The notes under the pieces: model-generated | The model's input: the letters and a program-made list of their open reading frames with translations, nothing else | Databases searched by the model: none | What the model was told of the DNA's origin: nothing | Translations under genes and position numbers: made by a program | Part shown: one piece after another, positions 10,625-20,842 of the stretch | Position numbering within the stretch: the first letter of the stretch is position 1 | How the letters are laid out: every line of letters starts with the position of its first letter | Origin: Rhynchopus sp. YZ270_cl-10 | Lineage: Eukaryota; Euglenozoa; Diplonemea; Diplonemida; Diplonemidae | Reading direction: 5' to 3' | NCBI GenBank assembly: GCA_964035575.1 | Contig: OZ037875.1 | Span: 744,001-808,000, forward strand | DNA: 64,000 bases

Positions 10625-10929
10625 TGCAAGAAACATGGATGTACAAAGTGCTTGAATGGAAAAAAGTAAACAGTAGAAAAACCCCAGTACTCGACCCCCC
10701 TTTTTTTGTTTTATTTTTTTGACTTGCTCATTTTTTTTTTTTTAGATTTGTTTTGAATACTATTATACCGATGGACAACTCCATCTTTTCAAAAGAGAAA
10801 AAAAAAATATATCTTACCTTATACATAGGCCTTAGTTGTATTTCTTTTGAACGCTCATATATTTGTTGACAGGGATAGTTTTCTATATCAATGTGTGCAC
10901 ACGATGCACATTTCATATTTTAAGTGTTA

Positions 10930-10969
10930 AGGTGCTACTAAGCGCGGGAGGCTTAGGGTCATCATTTAG
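10930..10969 (+). repeat. Hairpin repeat family A copy
   Basis: AGGTGCTACTAAGC, loop GCGGGAG, then GCTTAGGGTCATCAT. The inner stem CTAAGC/GCTTAG is intact. Confidence 0.65.
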
Positions 10970-11127
10970 ACCCCCTTTTTTGTTCTCTTCATTATGGTTT
11001 GTTCTGTTCTGTCCTTTTAGCCGTTTTTTTAATATTTCTGTTATGTTTATTATTTTCAGTTTGTTGTTTTTGTTAGAAAAGAGAATAAAAGATAAAACGG
11101 CACCCTGTAACCGTCGATTTATTTGTT

Positions 11128-11160
11128 AAGATGTGTTGTACTGTGAGGTGCATGCATCTT
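11128..11160 (+). repeat. Hairpin repeat family P copy
   Basis: AAGATGTGTTGTACTGTGAG then GTGCATGCATCTT. Outer stem AAGATG/CATCTT. Confidence 0.55.
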
Positions 11161-11214
11161 GTTTCTTTCTATTAGTTCTATTATTTACAATTTTTTCCCT
11201 ACTTTATTCAACAA

Positions 11215-11256
11215 AGGTGACTAAGCACGAGAGGCTTAGGGTCATCTTATGAACTT
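11215..11256 (+). repeat. Hairpin repeat family A, near-consensus copy
   Basis: AGGTGACTAAGC, loop ACGAGAG, GCTTAGGGTCATCTT, then ATGAACTTTTAT. The stem comprises AAGGTGA with TCATCTT and CTAAGC with GCTTAG, separated by a two-base bulge. Confidence 0.8.
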
Positions 11257-12425
11257 TTATATTTTTCTTTGTTTTTTTTTATAGCCCATACCAAATAATG
11301 GGTGAAATATGACACCCAGCAGCCCGAAGTTGTTTTTCTGATATGTTTACTGATTTATTTTTTGCCGTTTTATTCCCCCCCTCACTCTTAGGTGTTTGTA
11401 CTGCCAACTTTCCAATATATTTTCTTGACACTTGAAAACAGGGGATTTTTTTTGTTTTTGTTTTTGTTTTTGGCTGCGTTCAACAAAACATTCTCAGTAG
11501 CAATGAATGATCAGTTGACTCTTGATGATATCGCACATAAGAGGTCAACTGCAGCAGAGGGGAAAGGATGTTTTCCCTTTCCACTTCTCACTTCCCTTTG
11601 TCTACAGATGAAACAGACCAGGCCACCACTATCCATTTTTAACACCTCGCCCTGATTTTTTTGTTTGCATTTTAACTTTTAAACCGTTACAAACCCTCCA
11701 GCGGAGAGTACCGAATATGGGTATTTTAAATACTAACTCTGAATCGATCAAAAAGTGAGGGGGAAAAAGTTTTTTAAAAAAAAAACAGACAAAAAATCCT
11801 GGCGTTGTGCCCTCCCCCCCCAATCGTACTTTGCCAGATACCCTGCACGCACCCTTTGCAACCCACCGGAGGTGGGTGCCGCGTGCCAACAGCCTCTTCA
11901 CTTTTTTTTTTTTAGACACTACAAGGGGGTGAAGGGAAAGGTTGTGGGAAAACTGATTACACACATGTACACACACTACCCCCCGGGGCAATATTCTGAA
12001 AACGAGTTACCCATAATCCGGTTTTCAAACACCGATGCCAACAGATGTTCTGTGCAGGAATACTTACTTATTTTAAAATACACCACACATCCGCTGCAAA
12101 AAATGTTTTTCCATAAACTGCTGCAACCATTCCCCCCACGACCCCTTCACTATTATTTTTTTTTGTGAAACTCCCTCCCCTTTTAAACGACGTACACGAT
12201 CATATTAAATGTTCCCGCTGAGGGAAAAGCCGGTCATATATGACCAAAAAAAAAAAATTACAAAAAAATCAAAAAAAAATCCAATGCGAACAACATAGTA
12301 ACGGAGCAGCATAGTTCTTTGGGTTGTTTAACACAAACCCCTAGAGCTAGAAAAACAAAGGTTTGTGCTTCACAGTACACACCCGGCTGCCCTTTTATTT
12401 TTTTTTTGTTGTTTCGCAGAGATCT

Positions 12426-12464
12426 GGTGCCTGCGTCCACAGAGGCGTTTGTACTTCAGCTACC
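12426..12464 (+). repeat. Hairpin repeat family B, short form
   Basis: GGTGCCTGCGTCC, loop ACAG, AGGCGTTTGTACTTCAG, then a T-run. The inner CGCC/GGTG stem is absent but the outer stem remains. Confidence 0.65.
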
Positions 12465-12930
12465 TTTTTTTTGTTTTTTTTGTTTTTTTTTTGTTTTCTT
12501 TGTTCGTGTCTTGCGTCCTCGAGAAACGTCGTTTTATTGAGTCTTTTTTTTAGGCGCCATTTTTTTTTCTTCCTCGTTTTCAACCTTACTATGTTTGTTT
12601 CAGAGAGCGCCTAAGCTAAGCAAAACAAGCCGTGCTTACCCTTTATGAAACGCATTCCCTTTTTTGCAAAGCGCCTTTCAAGTTATTTGCAACGGCTCGA
12701 CACTTTCATTTCTTGTCCTTCTAAGGTGCCAGTGCGTTTTAGTACCTGGTAATACCCAAAGTAGGATGTTGCTCGTTTCCGAACAAATGCCTTTGTAGGC
12801 AGAAAGAAAAGAAATAAAACAACAAAAAGTAAAAAAAATCAACCCAAAAAAAGAAAAAAAAGAAAAGAAGAAATCACAAAGAGAAAGGGGCATGTCTATC
12901 ACACATCACTTTTTTCAAAAAAAAAGCACA

Positions 12931-12995
12931 GTGGAGATTGCACAACTGTGGCAACACAATCGAGGCTACACAACTCCAACAATTTATCAAAAAGA
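12931..12995 (+). repeat. Dispersed repeat family E, copy 1
   Basis: GTGGAGATTGCACAACTGTG, then GCAACACAA, CTCCAACAATTTATCA and an A-run. Other copies are at 17480 and 37938. Confidence 0.7.
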
Positions 12996-13160
12996 AAAAG
13001 AAAAAGAAAAAGAAAAAACAGGAAGAAAAAAGAGAAGAAGCCTTGAGTTTTCTTTATTCTCACCTATCAACCTTATTATTGCTCTTGCCGACTCTAGTGT
13101 GTGCAGCACAGAGCGCTTCTTGAGTCAACAGTGGGGAAGATAGGAGAAGAAAAAGAAAAA

Positions 13161-13216
13161 TAGTGGAGCTCATCCTCGGGTGTCTACACTGATGCAACCA
13201 AGTTTTCGAGGGAAAA
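13161..13216 (+). repeat. Dispersed repeat family D, copy 1
   Basis: ATAGTGGAGCTCATCCTCGG, GTGTCTACACTGATGCAACC and AAGTTTTCGAGG, then an A-rich tail. Confidence 0.75.
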
Positions 13217-13446
13217 CAAAAGCTCGTTTTTATTATAAAATTCCAACTTCCTCTTTTGCGCCAGCGATTTTTTTTTTTTGTTTGAAATTAGGTCTGAGTA
13301 CAAAAAAAAGCAATTTTAATAGTAAAAAAAAAAACACACAGCAAAATGGGTTTTGCTCGAAGTAATATCGGGCTTGATCCAGTTAGTCCTATGGGGATCG
13401 TTACTAAAGCAAAAAAAAAAAAAATTGATAACAAATTGTGATCAGG

Positions 13447-13488
13447 GCAAAACCCGTAAACCCGCGAGAACGGGTTTACGGGTTTTGC
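13447..13488. other. Perfect 18-bp hairpin, T-run downstream
   Basis: GCAAAACCCGTAAACCCG and its exact complement flank the 6-nt loop CGAGAA. TTTTTTTT occurs about 22 bp further on. Within the stem, CCCGTAAACCCG is itself semi-repetitive. No gene adjoins it. Confidence 0.6.
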
Positions 13489-13601
13489 TTAACATAGGTT
13501 TGGGTCACATTTTTTTTGTTCTTCCAATAGTAGGATTACTCTGATGCGTTGCAGGTTTCCGCCTTGAACATATCGGATATTGCGTGAGTCTTTTTTTTTT
13601 A

Positions 13602-13646
13602 AAGTTGACTAAGCACAGCAAGGCTTAAGCTAATCTCTACAAACTT
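13602..13646 (+). repeat. Hairpin repeat family A, divergent copy
   Basis: AGTTGACTAAGCACAGCAAG then GCTTAAGCTAATCTC and ACAAACTTG. It is preceded by a T-run. Confidence 0.55.
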
Positions 13647-14027
13647 GTTTATAATACTTTTTTGCAAACTAAAACCAGCAATGAAAAAAAAAAAGTGTTT
13701 TTCCCCTTCTTCAAATTGTGGAGGAGGGGGGTTTTTTTTTTTTGCACACCACACTCCAATACTTTATCGGAGCTTCCCCAGACCTGAAAGAAATAATGGA
13801 CCATTTTTGACCCAGCCAACTATTGGTTCCGTTCTCCATATTTCCCCCCCTCCCTCGAAACACTTCTGCAACGCTGTGGTTTCCTTTATTGTTTTTTATT
13901 TCAACTTTTTTTCTCTTGTTTGTTTGTTTTTTTTTTTTTTGTTTTTCCCCACCACCCAACAATCCTTTCCCACCAGCTAACGGCAAAGCGCGGTTTCTAC
14001 CCCGCTCTTCTTTTTAGTTTGTTGTAT

Positions 14028-14080
14028 TTGCGTTTCACCGGGTTTTCCGGTGAGGCGTTTCGCTCTTTCAACTTCTCTTT
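14028..14080 (+). repeat. Hairpin repeat family B, divergent copy
   Basis: TTTGCGTTTCACCGG then CCGGTGAGGCGTTTCG and CTCTTTCAACTTCTC. The CACCGG/CCGGTG inner stem is perfect here although the 5' arm has changed. Confidence 0.5.
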
Positions 14081-14234
14081 GATCTGTTGTACACAAAAGA
14101 AGTGATTTGCATCTTTGAAGTTCTTCTTGGGTGTCTACACTAAGTTAGTGGTTTGCCATCTGCAAAAAAAAAAAAAAATGGGATAGTGGAGCAGGCTTTG
14201 CGCTAACTTCTGTCCTTTGTCCCGGGATTTTTGG

Positions 14235-15235
14235 ATATTTTTGTGGTGCGTTTTTTTTTTGCAAACCGGGGTTTCCTTAAGAAAACCAGAGAATCTCATA
14301 TTTCATAGTAAGGGTACTTTAGAGTGTTTTCACACACACATGTGACCCCACCGTGGAGAGCAATCGTCTCGCGCGATCAAAAGAAAGCAGAGAAGAGGGA
14401 AAAGAAAAAAAGAAAAAAGTTGGGTACCGTGTGCCTGCGGCGCTACCTGTTCCTACCCTCCTTTATGTTTAAACACGATGTACTTATGTACAGTTCATTT
14501 TATTTTGAGTACGACTCCACATCCCCCCTGAGGATGATCCCCCCTCCCTCACGGATAAAGATTGATTAGGACGCCATGGGGCACACCCCCTCCGAGGCCA
14601 TAACCGTCCTGGGTTTTCTCACTCTTCTCTGTGGTCACTGAAACCCCACCGCCATCACTACGTTACCGATAGCTTCTTCAGTACGTTGGGTTTTCAGACC
14701 TGAAAATAACCCTTGTTTACGAGTATGGGCTCATGTTTTGTCAAATTTTAAGTCGCTGCATTTTTGTCCATTTTTCCGTACATCCCCCACCACAATCCGG
14801 GATTGGTTCGGAAATGCAACAAAACGACCTCTTGGCGGGAGAAAGCCACAGGAAATTTACGCACTTTTTGCAAACAGGGGTTTCCTTACTAAAACCAGAG
14901 GAATCTCATCGTTCAGAGTACTTTAGAGTGTTTTTGCGCACACATGTGACCCCACCGTGGAGAGCAATCGGCTCGTGCAATCAAAAGAAAGCAGAAAAAA
15001 GGGAAAAATAAAAAGACAAAAGTTGGGTACCGTGCGCCTGCGGCGCTACCTGTTCCCAGTCAAAACACCACAATTCCATCTGAATTTGGGTTTTCAGACC
15101 TGAAAATGCCCCTTGTTTAAGAGTATGGGTTCACATTTTGTGAAAATTTAAGTCACTAAAATTTTGTCCATTTTCCCGAATATGCCCCACCACAACGCGG
15201 GATTGGCTCGGAAATGCCACAAAACACTGTTTTTT
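14235..15235. repeat. Two-module tandem block (K-J-K-J)
   Basis: Module K (about 14250-14450 and 14865-15060) shares GTTTCCTTA, AAAACCAGAG, CACATGTGACCCCACCGTGG and GCCTGCGGCGCTACCTGTTC. Module J (about 14690-14825 and 15090-15230) shares TTTTCAGACCTGAAAAT, GAGTATGGG, AATTTAAGTC and TTTGTCCATTTTTC. An inverted J-like copy lies at 44340-44490 inside a transposon. No reading frame spans the block. Confidence 0.6.
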
Positions 15236-15392
15236 CACCCCCTGACGCACAACTATTTGAGGTGCGTTTTTTTGGTCCCGAAAGACGATTTTTCAGATTT
15301 TTTTCCAAAAGTTAGCGCGAAGCCTGTAGTGGAGCACACTCTAGGGCAGTGTTGGATGCAGCTATAAGCATCACCTATTTGCAGCCATCACT

Positions 15393-15443
15393 GCTCTAGG
15401 GTGGCTACACTAATACAAAACCAAGTTTTCAAAAAAAAAAAAA
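15393..15443 (+). repeat. Dispersed repeat family D, divergent copy
   Basis: CTCTAGGGTGGCTACACTAA, TACAAAACCAAGTTTTCA and an A-run. A GTGGAG-like start lies upstream near 15332. Confidence 0.5.
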
Positions 15444-15828
15444 TGCAAACCCACCTCAATCCGTCTACACTTCATCAAGTTTTTTTTTTTGAGAAGAGAA
15501 ACTCCCACCGTCTTGGTGGGGGATCGTCTGTGCTACAAACAAAACAGAAGCAGTACTATAAACCACCCGCAACTCTTTGCGCCTTGCACATACTGGTGAA
15601 TACACCCCCTCCACCCCCCACATTCCACCTCCTTCAATATTTTCCCCTATTTTTTTTTTTTTGTATTTGAATTCATTTCAAAGAAAAAAAAAAAAAACAG
15701 AACAACATTTCTGACAGCTTTTCCGGTCACGAAATCCGGAGCCCAGAAAATGAAAAGGAAAAAATCAGGTTCCTTATTGTCTCTGAAAATCGCGTGCTTT
15801 TTTACTAACATTTTTCTATTTTTTAAAA

Positions 15829-15855
15829 AGGTGACTAAGCGAAGTTTAATCACAA
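15829..15855 (+). repeat. Truncated A repeat
   Basis: AGGTGACTAAGCGAAG only; the 3' arm is missing. Confidence 0.5.
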
Positions 15856-16040
15856 CACCATTTTTTTCCTCCTTTTTTTGGGGAGGTCAATATCCGAACC
15901 GAGGTGGCAGGTAGCAGGTTGTAGCTCCGCTGTTTTCTTGTGATACTACACTCTCCAGGTTTCCTCCGTCCTCCCTACCCGCCCACTCCGCTCCACTCCA
16001 CTCCTCCCTGTTTAAATTTAAAAAAAACGCAAGCACCCGT

Positions 16041-16076
16041 CCTCGGACAGGTGATTGCCGAAACTACAAAAAAACA
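16041..16076 (+). repeat. GGTGATTG.CGAAACTA repeat, copy 1
   Basis: CCTCGGACAGGTGATTGCCG then AAACTAC and an A-run. The match at 35389-35424 reads CCTCGGATAGGTGATTGTCG then AAACTA. Confidence 0.55.
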
Positions 16077-16077
16077 A

Positions 16078-16130
16078 TAGTGGAGCTCACCCTCGGATCT
16101 ACACTAATACAACCAAGTTTTCAAAAAAAA
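16078..16130 (+). repeat. Dispersed repeat family D, copy 2
   Basis: AGTGGAGCTCACCCTCGG, ATCTACACTAATACAACC and AAGTTTTCA, then an A-run. Confidence 0.7.
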
Positions 16131-16272
16131 CTTTGAGAAGTAAGAAATCTGGACAGTTTTTCTTCTTACCCTCACCTCTCTTGGGTGCGATCTTTTCGAT
16201 ATGCAGGAGATGTACTTAGGTTGTGTGTTTTTTTTCCCCCTCTCCCCCCCTTTCCCCCCCCTTTTTCTTTCA

Positions 16273-16304
16273 AGGTGACTGAGCAGGCTTAGGTTCATCT
16301 TACA
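16273..16304 (+). repeat. Hairpin repeat family A, short copy
   Basis: AGGTGACTGAGCAGGCTTAG then GTTCATCTTAC. The loop is deleted but the arms are kept. Confidence 0.6.
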
Positions 16305-16341
16305 CACATTCTTTTTAAACGAAACGATTTTTTCCCCCCTC

Positions 16342-16385
16342 AGTGCCTACCCTTCCGCCGATGAGGTGTTTGCACTTTCAACTCT
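16342..16385 (+). repeat. Hairpin repeat family B copy
   Basis: AGTGCCTACCCTTCCGCCG then ATGAGGTGTTTGCACTTTCA. The outer stem AGTGC/GCACT is intact. Confidence 0.6.
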
Positions 16386-17479
16386 CTTTTTTTTCTCTTT
16401 TTTCTTTTTGTTAATGGTGAGGTGTCGTGTGTCTGCACACCCAACTCTTGCACGAAGGGAACTAACAGTTCAACGAAGAGAAAGCGAAGCAACCTTGCGG
16501 GGATAGTGGGAGTGGGAAAGGGGGGGAAGAGGAGGATTGGGGAGAACACGTTGAGCGATTCTATGGCTGTGTTTGAAAAGGCAGTTGGAGGCAGTTCCTA
16601 AGAAGGGAGGAACATTGTCCAGGCTGTGTGTCGTTTGATGTGTTCCTTCCCATATGCTATCTTTCTCTTCTCTCCCCTACACCCACTGTCCATCTGAAAC
16701 AATTTGGTTGTCTCTCATGTCTTGAACCCCAGTCATTTTCCCCGACGTTTCTGTGGAAAAAAATCCATTTTCACAGAACAACTACTGCGAGCTGGAAAGC
16801 CATATTTTGTTCAAACCTCACCTCCCCTCCCCACTCCACTTCGGGAAAAAATAAGAAGAAAAGAAAAGAAAATTGGAGCATCAGGTAAATTGTTTTTTCT
16901 TGCCTCACAGTCCAGCGTCTTATCCAGGAATCCAGGTCAGTTTTGGGTTTTTTTTTCCTAAAATTTTTTTTTCGAGCACTGCTGAGACGCACTGCACACA
17001 CGCGAAGGGGACGGGGCTTTCATCACAGGGTCGTCCGCTTATGTACACCACAGCCCTGCTCTGTGTACCCCCAGTCCTGTCAATCACAAGTTGAGATTTG
17101 TTGAAACCCCCGACCCCTCCTGGAAAAGACGCTGGTCACAGCAATAAAAATCCACTGCATTGTTCCCCCCCGACACATATACCCCTCTTTTTATTTTTTC
17201 TTCAATAATAATAAAAGGCCCTCCTCCCTCCTCCCCCCTCCCCATGACATTTCTTCCCTCATTTTTTGCCTCCATTCTTTTACGCTGTCACCCGATGATC
17301 CTCGCCCACCTCTGACCAAGCGGGTGGAACAAAAAACTCACGAAGATCAGAATAAAGCCTACGAGATGTGAGACTGACACTGTTCCTTCCTTCTAGCTTC
17401 TTATACTCCTTCTCCACCAGACATCTCTGCCTCAAGCCCAGTCAAAAACCTTCTCTTGAATACCATTCACTAAAAGAAA

Positions 17480-17562
17480 GTGGAGATTGCACAACTGTGG
17501 GCAACACAACCCGAGGCAACTACATTACTCCAATAATTTTATCAAAAAAAAAAAAAAAAAAA
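17480..17562 (+). repeat. Dispersed repeat family E, copy 2
   Basis: GTGGAGATTGCACAACTGTG, GGCAACACAAC, CGAGGCAACTACATTACTCC, AATAATTTTATC and an A-run. It ends about 95 bp upstream of the FYVE gene's start codon. Confidence 0.75.
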
Positions 17563-17657
17563 ACACTTTTTCATTACACCCAAACCCCCAGGGAATGGTG
17601 TGAGACCTCTTAGAGGGGAAACAACACACCACACCACACGATTTGATATAGCACACA

Positions 17658-19691
17658 ATGTCCCAAGCTACTGCCCTGGAGTTGCGGAAGCGCCCACGCG
17701 TTAAATCCGACTCAGAGGCAGCAGCGTGCGAAGAGCTGGCATGCAAAGTGAAGTTCGGTATTTTCAACCGCCGTATCCACTGCAGCGGCTGCGGCTTCAT
17801 CTTCTGCCACGAACACTGCCAAACCCTCATGACGATCCCATCGATGGGTTACCACACTCCAGTCAAGGTCTGCCACACCTGCTCTACGCATGGTGTACAG
17901 GACCCCTCCTCCGACGATGAACGGGGAAAACACAACCAAAAAAAAAAGAAGGACAAAAAAGAAAAGAAAAAGGCGAAGGACCGGAAGGAACGCAAGCAGG
18001 AGAGAGAAGAGAAGCGGGAGCGACTCAAAGCGGAGAAGCTTGCTGCACAGCGGGCGCTGGAGGAGAAGGCTGCCCCTCAAGAAGAGAGCAAACCTGAGGA
18101 GGCAGCACCACCTACTACACACACCGACCCGCTTGCATCTACTTCTAAAGACGAACTTAACTTTCTCAAACGCAAGGTAGAATCCCTTGAACGCATGATC
18201 TCTGGCGGCGCGCACGCATCCCCCCCACCACGCACCCCATCACCCCCTCCAGAGAACTTCACCTTCACCGATGCAGACGACGACATGATCATCGTTGTCG
18301 TCCCTGACGGATACTACGACATCGACCCAACCACCCAGGTCAAAACAAGAAACAGCGATCCAATCTATTACGTACAATACAAAGTCAACCAAGGAGAGCT
18401 CCGCGCATATACCCGCCATGTAAAATATCATGCACAGAGCGAAGGCTATCCGGGGTGCTTTGAGTTTCAGGATATCGATACGGCGGTGGTCATGCGGCGG
18501 CAGTCTCGCGCGGAGGAGAGTGATGTGGTAACCCGCTTCGTTCGGTTCCTTGATGGTCATGACATTACTCTTGAGTTTGACTACAACGAGGCGCTTCTTA
18601 TCCCCGAAGAAACACTTCACGCACCACCCGACACAGAGGACGCACCTGTCAACAACAACCTCCCTTCTCTCTCCGCGCTAAACAACCCTAGCAGTTCCCC
18701 TAAGATGTATGAACCGGTTTTCGCTCCGGAAGACGAATGGTCTACTGACTCCGATTCAAGCTCCAGCTGGGACGACTCTATGGATGGGCAAGGAAAGGGT
18801 GTTGCACAACCCGGGTATGGTCCTGGGGCAATGGTGTTGGCAGGGAATGTTGTGAACAACACCAAACAAAAGAAAGGCGCTGGCGCAGTGTACCGTCCAC
18901 CACCCCCTCCGCCACCAGGAAGGTCTGCGCATCTCTCTGCAGCGATTCCTTCTGTTCCGACCAATATCCCTCCTCCTACACAGACACCATTAGCTTTGAT
19001 GGCGCCTCCGGCAGGTCCTCAAGCGTTACCTCCACCGGGAAGCATGCCGATGCAGCAAAATATTGGAATTCTTGCAGCAAATATCGCACGCTCTCGAGGT
19101 GCCTCTCAAGGCCCTTCCCATGATGTCGCGACTGATGAAACTGAATACGAAGAGGTGGAAGAAGTTGAGGAAATTGAAGAAGAGTCGTCTCACGCACCTC
19201 CGCTTAAGGCACCGCAGCAACCTGGGCAGGTTAATATGATGGCTTTGGCTGCGGCTGGGGCGAGAGCGAATTTGAAGAAAACAGAGGATGGGCATAACAC
19301 CTCGAGATCGCGGGACAGTCATAAAAGCGAAGAGCAGCCTGCGTTTGGGAAGCACACATTGAAAAAGAGTATGGGGCACATTCATGAAGCTGTAGCCTCG
19401 GAAGATAGCAGTGCCTTTGGAAAGCATCTTCTGAAGACGGCAGTCACGCCGTCAGAGGTTCCACTCCGTAGTGGCAGTGCTGAGGAAGAAGTGCCATATG
19501 GGCAGCATCTCCTTAAGACTTCGTTTGCAAAGCCGCCAACCCCAGACACCTCTCCTGCAAAACCACCCACCCCGACCCAACCCCCAGCGGGGACACCAAC
19601 GGAAAAATCACCTCCAAAGAAAACTGGTATCAAACCCTCTGCGAAAATGCTGAAACGTAGGAAGGATAGTGACAGTGAGGATAGTTGGTGA
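17658..19691 (+). CDS. FYVE-finger protein with WH2/thymosin-like actin-binding motifs
   Basis: A 677-residue protein. A FYVE-type zinc finger occupies about residues 24-75: C24, C29, NRRIHC ending C42, C45-G46, C50, C54, then VKVC72-x2-C75. The canonical R(R/K)HHCR patch is reduced to RRIHCSGC. A charged Lys/Glu coiled-coil stretch (about 92-150) and a short coiled coil (165-183) follow, then a folded region of unknown type (about 198-314). Next come a proline run (RPPPPPPPGR) and two helices with WH2 character: about 468-484 (NIGILAANIARSRGAS) and 526-542, ending NLKKTE. Three spaced motifs starting at F563, F587 and Y614 follow the pattern (F/Y)G(K/Q)HxLK(K/T)(S/A), close to the F-x-K-x-x-LKKT of beta-thymosin. 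The tail is Pro-rich. FYVE domains bind PI3P on endosomes and WH2/thymosin motifs bind G-actin, so an endosome-actin linker is inferred. It has a 5' E repeat and a 3' D repeat. Confidence 0.72.
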   Translation: MSQATALELRKRPRVKSDSEAAACEELACKVKFGIFNRRIHCSGCGFIFCHEHCQTLMTIPSMGYHTPVKVCHTCSTHGVQDPSSDDERGKHNQKKKKDKKEKKKAKDRKERKQEREEKRERLKAEKLAAQRALEEKAAPQEESKPEEAAPPTTHTDPLASTSKDELNFLKRKVESLERMISGGAHASPPPRTPSPPPENFTFTDADDDMIIVVVPDGYYDIDPTTQVKTRNSDPIYYVQYKVNQGELRAYTRHVKYHAQSEGYPGCFEFQDIDTAVVMRRQSRAEESDVVTRFVRFLDGHDITLEFDYNEALLIPEETLHAPPDTEDAPVNNNLPSLSALNNPSSSPKMYEPVFAPEDEWSTDSDSSSSWDDSMDGQGKGVAQPGYGPGAMVLAGNVVNNTKQKKGAGAVYRPPPPPPPGRSAHLSAAIPSVPTNIPPPTQTPLALMAPPAGPQALPPPGSMPMQQNIGILAANIARSRGASQGPSHDVATDETEYEEVEEVEEIEEESSHAPPLKAPQQPGQVNMMALAAAGARANLKKTEDGHNTSRSRDSHKSEEQPAFGKHTLKKSMGHIHEAVASEDSSAFGKHLLKTAVTPSEVPLRSGSAEEEVPYGQHLLKTSFAKPPTPDTSPAKPPTPTQPPAGTPTEKSPPKKTGIKPSAKMLKRRKDSDSEDSW

Positions 19692-19768
19692 GGAAAAAAA
19701 GGTGTGGATTGCCCCGTTCGGGGGGGTACACTGGATTGTCAAAGTTTTTCAAAAAAGAGAAAAAATGT

Positions 19769-19830
19769 ATAGTGGAGTTCATCCTCGGGTGTCTACACTA
19801 ATACAACCAAGTTTTCAGAGAAAAAAAATA
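19769..19830 (+). repeat. Dispersed repeat family D, copy 3, just after a stop codon
   Basis: ATAGTGGAGTTCATCCTCGG, GTGTCTACACTAATACAACC and AAGTTTTCAGAG, then an A-run. It starts 78 bp after the FYVE gene's stop. D-like fragments (GGTACACT then CAA then TTTTTCAAAAA) also lie at 19725-19755 and 19853-19885. Confidence 0.75.
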
Positions 19831-20434
19831 TAGGATTTGAGTGTTCATTCGGGGTACACTAGGCAACAAATTTTTCAAAAATAAAATGTGCTTTGTAAAT
19901 ATCCCAAAAGATTTCATTTGAGTGAACCCATCTTAACCAATATGGAAGGGAAGGTAGAGAAGAAGGGGGTGATGATGGGTGGAGACATTCCCCCCAAAAA
20001 AGAATCTGTTTCTTGTTTTTACAATATTTTTTTTTTTCTGTGCTTTATTTGTCGCTAAAGAGCGCGGAGGGGAGGGGGTTTTTTTGGGAGGGTGGTGGTG
20101 ATAGTTTTTCTTGAGGGCGGTAAAGGGGGTATGCAACAGCAAAAAAAAGGTTCTATTCTCTGAGGGTGATATTAATTGTGTCTTGTGTTTGAAAGACAGA
20201 ATAATATTATGGATAAATTCCGAAGAGAGTGGAGCATTTTCTATGTTGAGTGTGTGTATGGGTGGTTAGAACAAATAATGTCATGTGTTCTCCAACTATG
20301 GGGGTCCCATTCATCTTTTTTCGTGTATTTTTTCTTCTTTTCTTCGACAAAGAAAGCGATACCTTTGTGAAAAAAGGGCATGTGTGTTGTGTCCGAAGTT
20401 TTTATTTTTTGGGGTTCGATAACCCGTGGAGTGA

Positions 20435-20470
20435 CAGTGCCCTGCGTCCCAGAGGCGTTTTGCACTATCA
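20435..20470 (+). repeat. Hairpin repeat family B, short form, after a GGTTCGA stem-loop
   Basis: CAGTGCCCTGCGTCCCAG then AGGCGTTTTGCACTATC. It is preceded at 20411-20425 by GGGGTTCGATAACCC, a small stem-loop resembling a tRNA T-arm. The copy at 38599 has the same companion. Confidence 0.65.
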
Positions 20471-20534
20471 ATTTCACTTTATTATTTATTCATCTAAAAA
20501 AAAATTGTGTTCCATTTTCCCAACCTTTTTTTCT

Positions 20535-20571
20535 AAGATCTATATGCACGCGGCGCCTATGCATCTTTGAA
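20535..20571 (+). repeat. Hairpin repeat family P, divergent copy
   Basis: AAGATCTATATGCACGCGGC then GCCTATGCATCTTTGAA and a T-run. The arms ATGCA and TGCAT also pair. Confidence 0.5.
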
Positions 20572-20842
20572 TTTTTTTTTTATATTTTTCTGCCCTCCTT
20601 TTTTTTGGGGTTATCGAACGGAGTAGAAGCAGTGCCTGGGATTCGCCAATATCTCCGATAAGGAGAGGTGTGGCTAGTGGTGGCTGTATCGTAATGTGTA
20701 TTATGTATGATGAGAAATTTATCACAATACAGCTTACCACTAGGGTGTGTTTTTTTTTTGCTTTCACTACCAGCTTCTCTTTTATATACGCGGCTAACCA
20801 TGCTCAAACCTTTCCCCCCTTTTTTTATCTTCTCGATGTATT

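Larger units (their letters stand above)
7570..17479. other. 10-kb gene-free stretch packed with short dispersed repeats
   Basis: No credible gene is seen on either strand. The stretch holds at least six B repeats, seven A or A-like repeats, three D repeats, two E repeats, one P, one C, one Q, a 100-bp foldback, a perfect hairpin at 13447 and a tandem block at 14235-15235. All are listed separately. The rest is A/T homopolymer-rich DNA. Confidence 0.55.

Noticed and set aside
12892-13143. Lys/Glu-rich frame near 13 kb
   Set aside because: It spans an E repeat and a GAAAAA microsatellite and has no other support.
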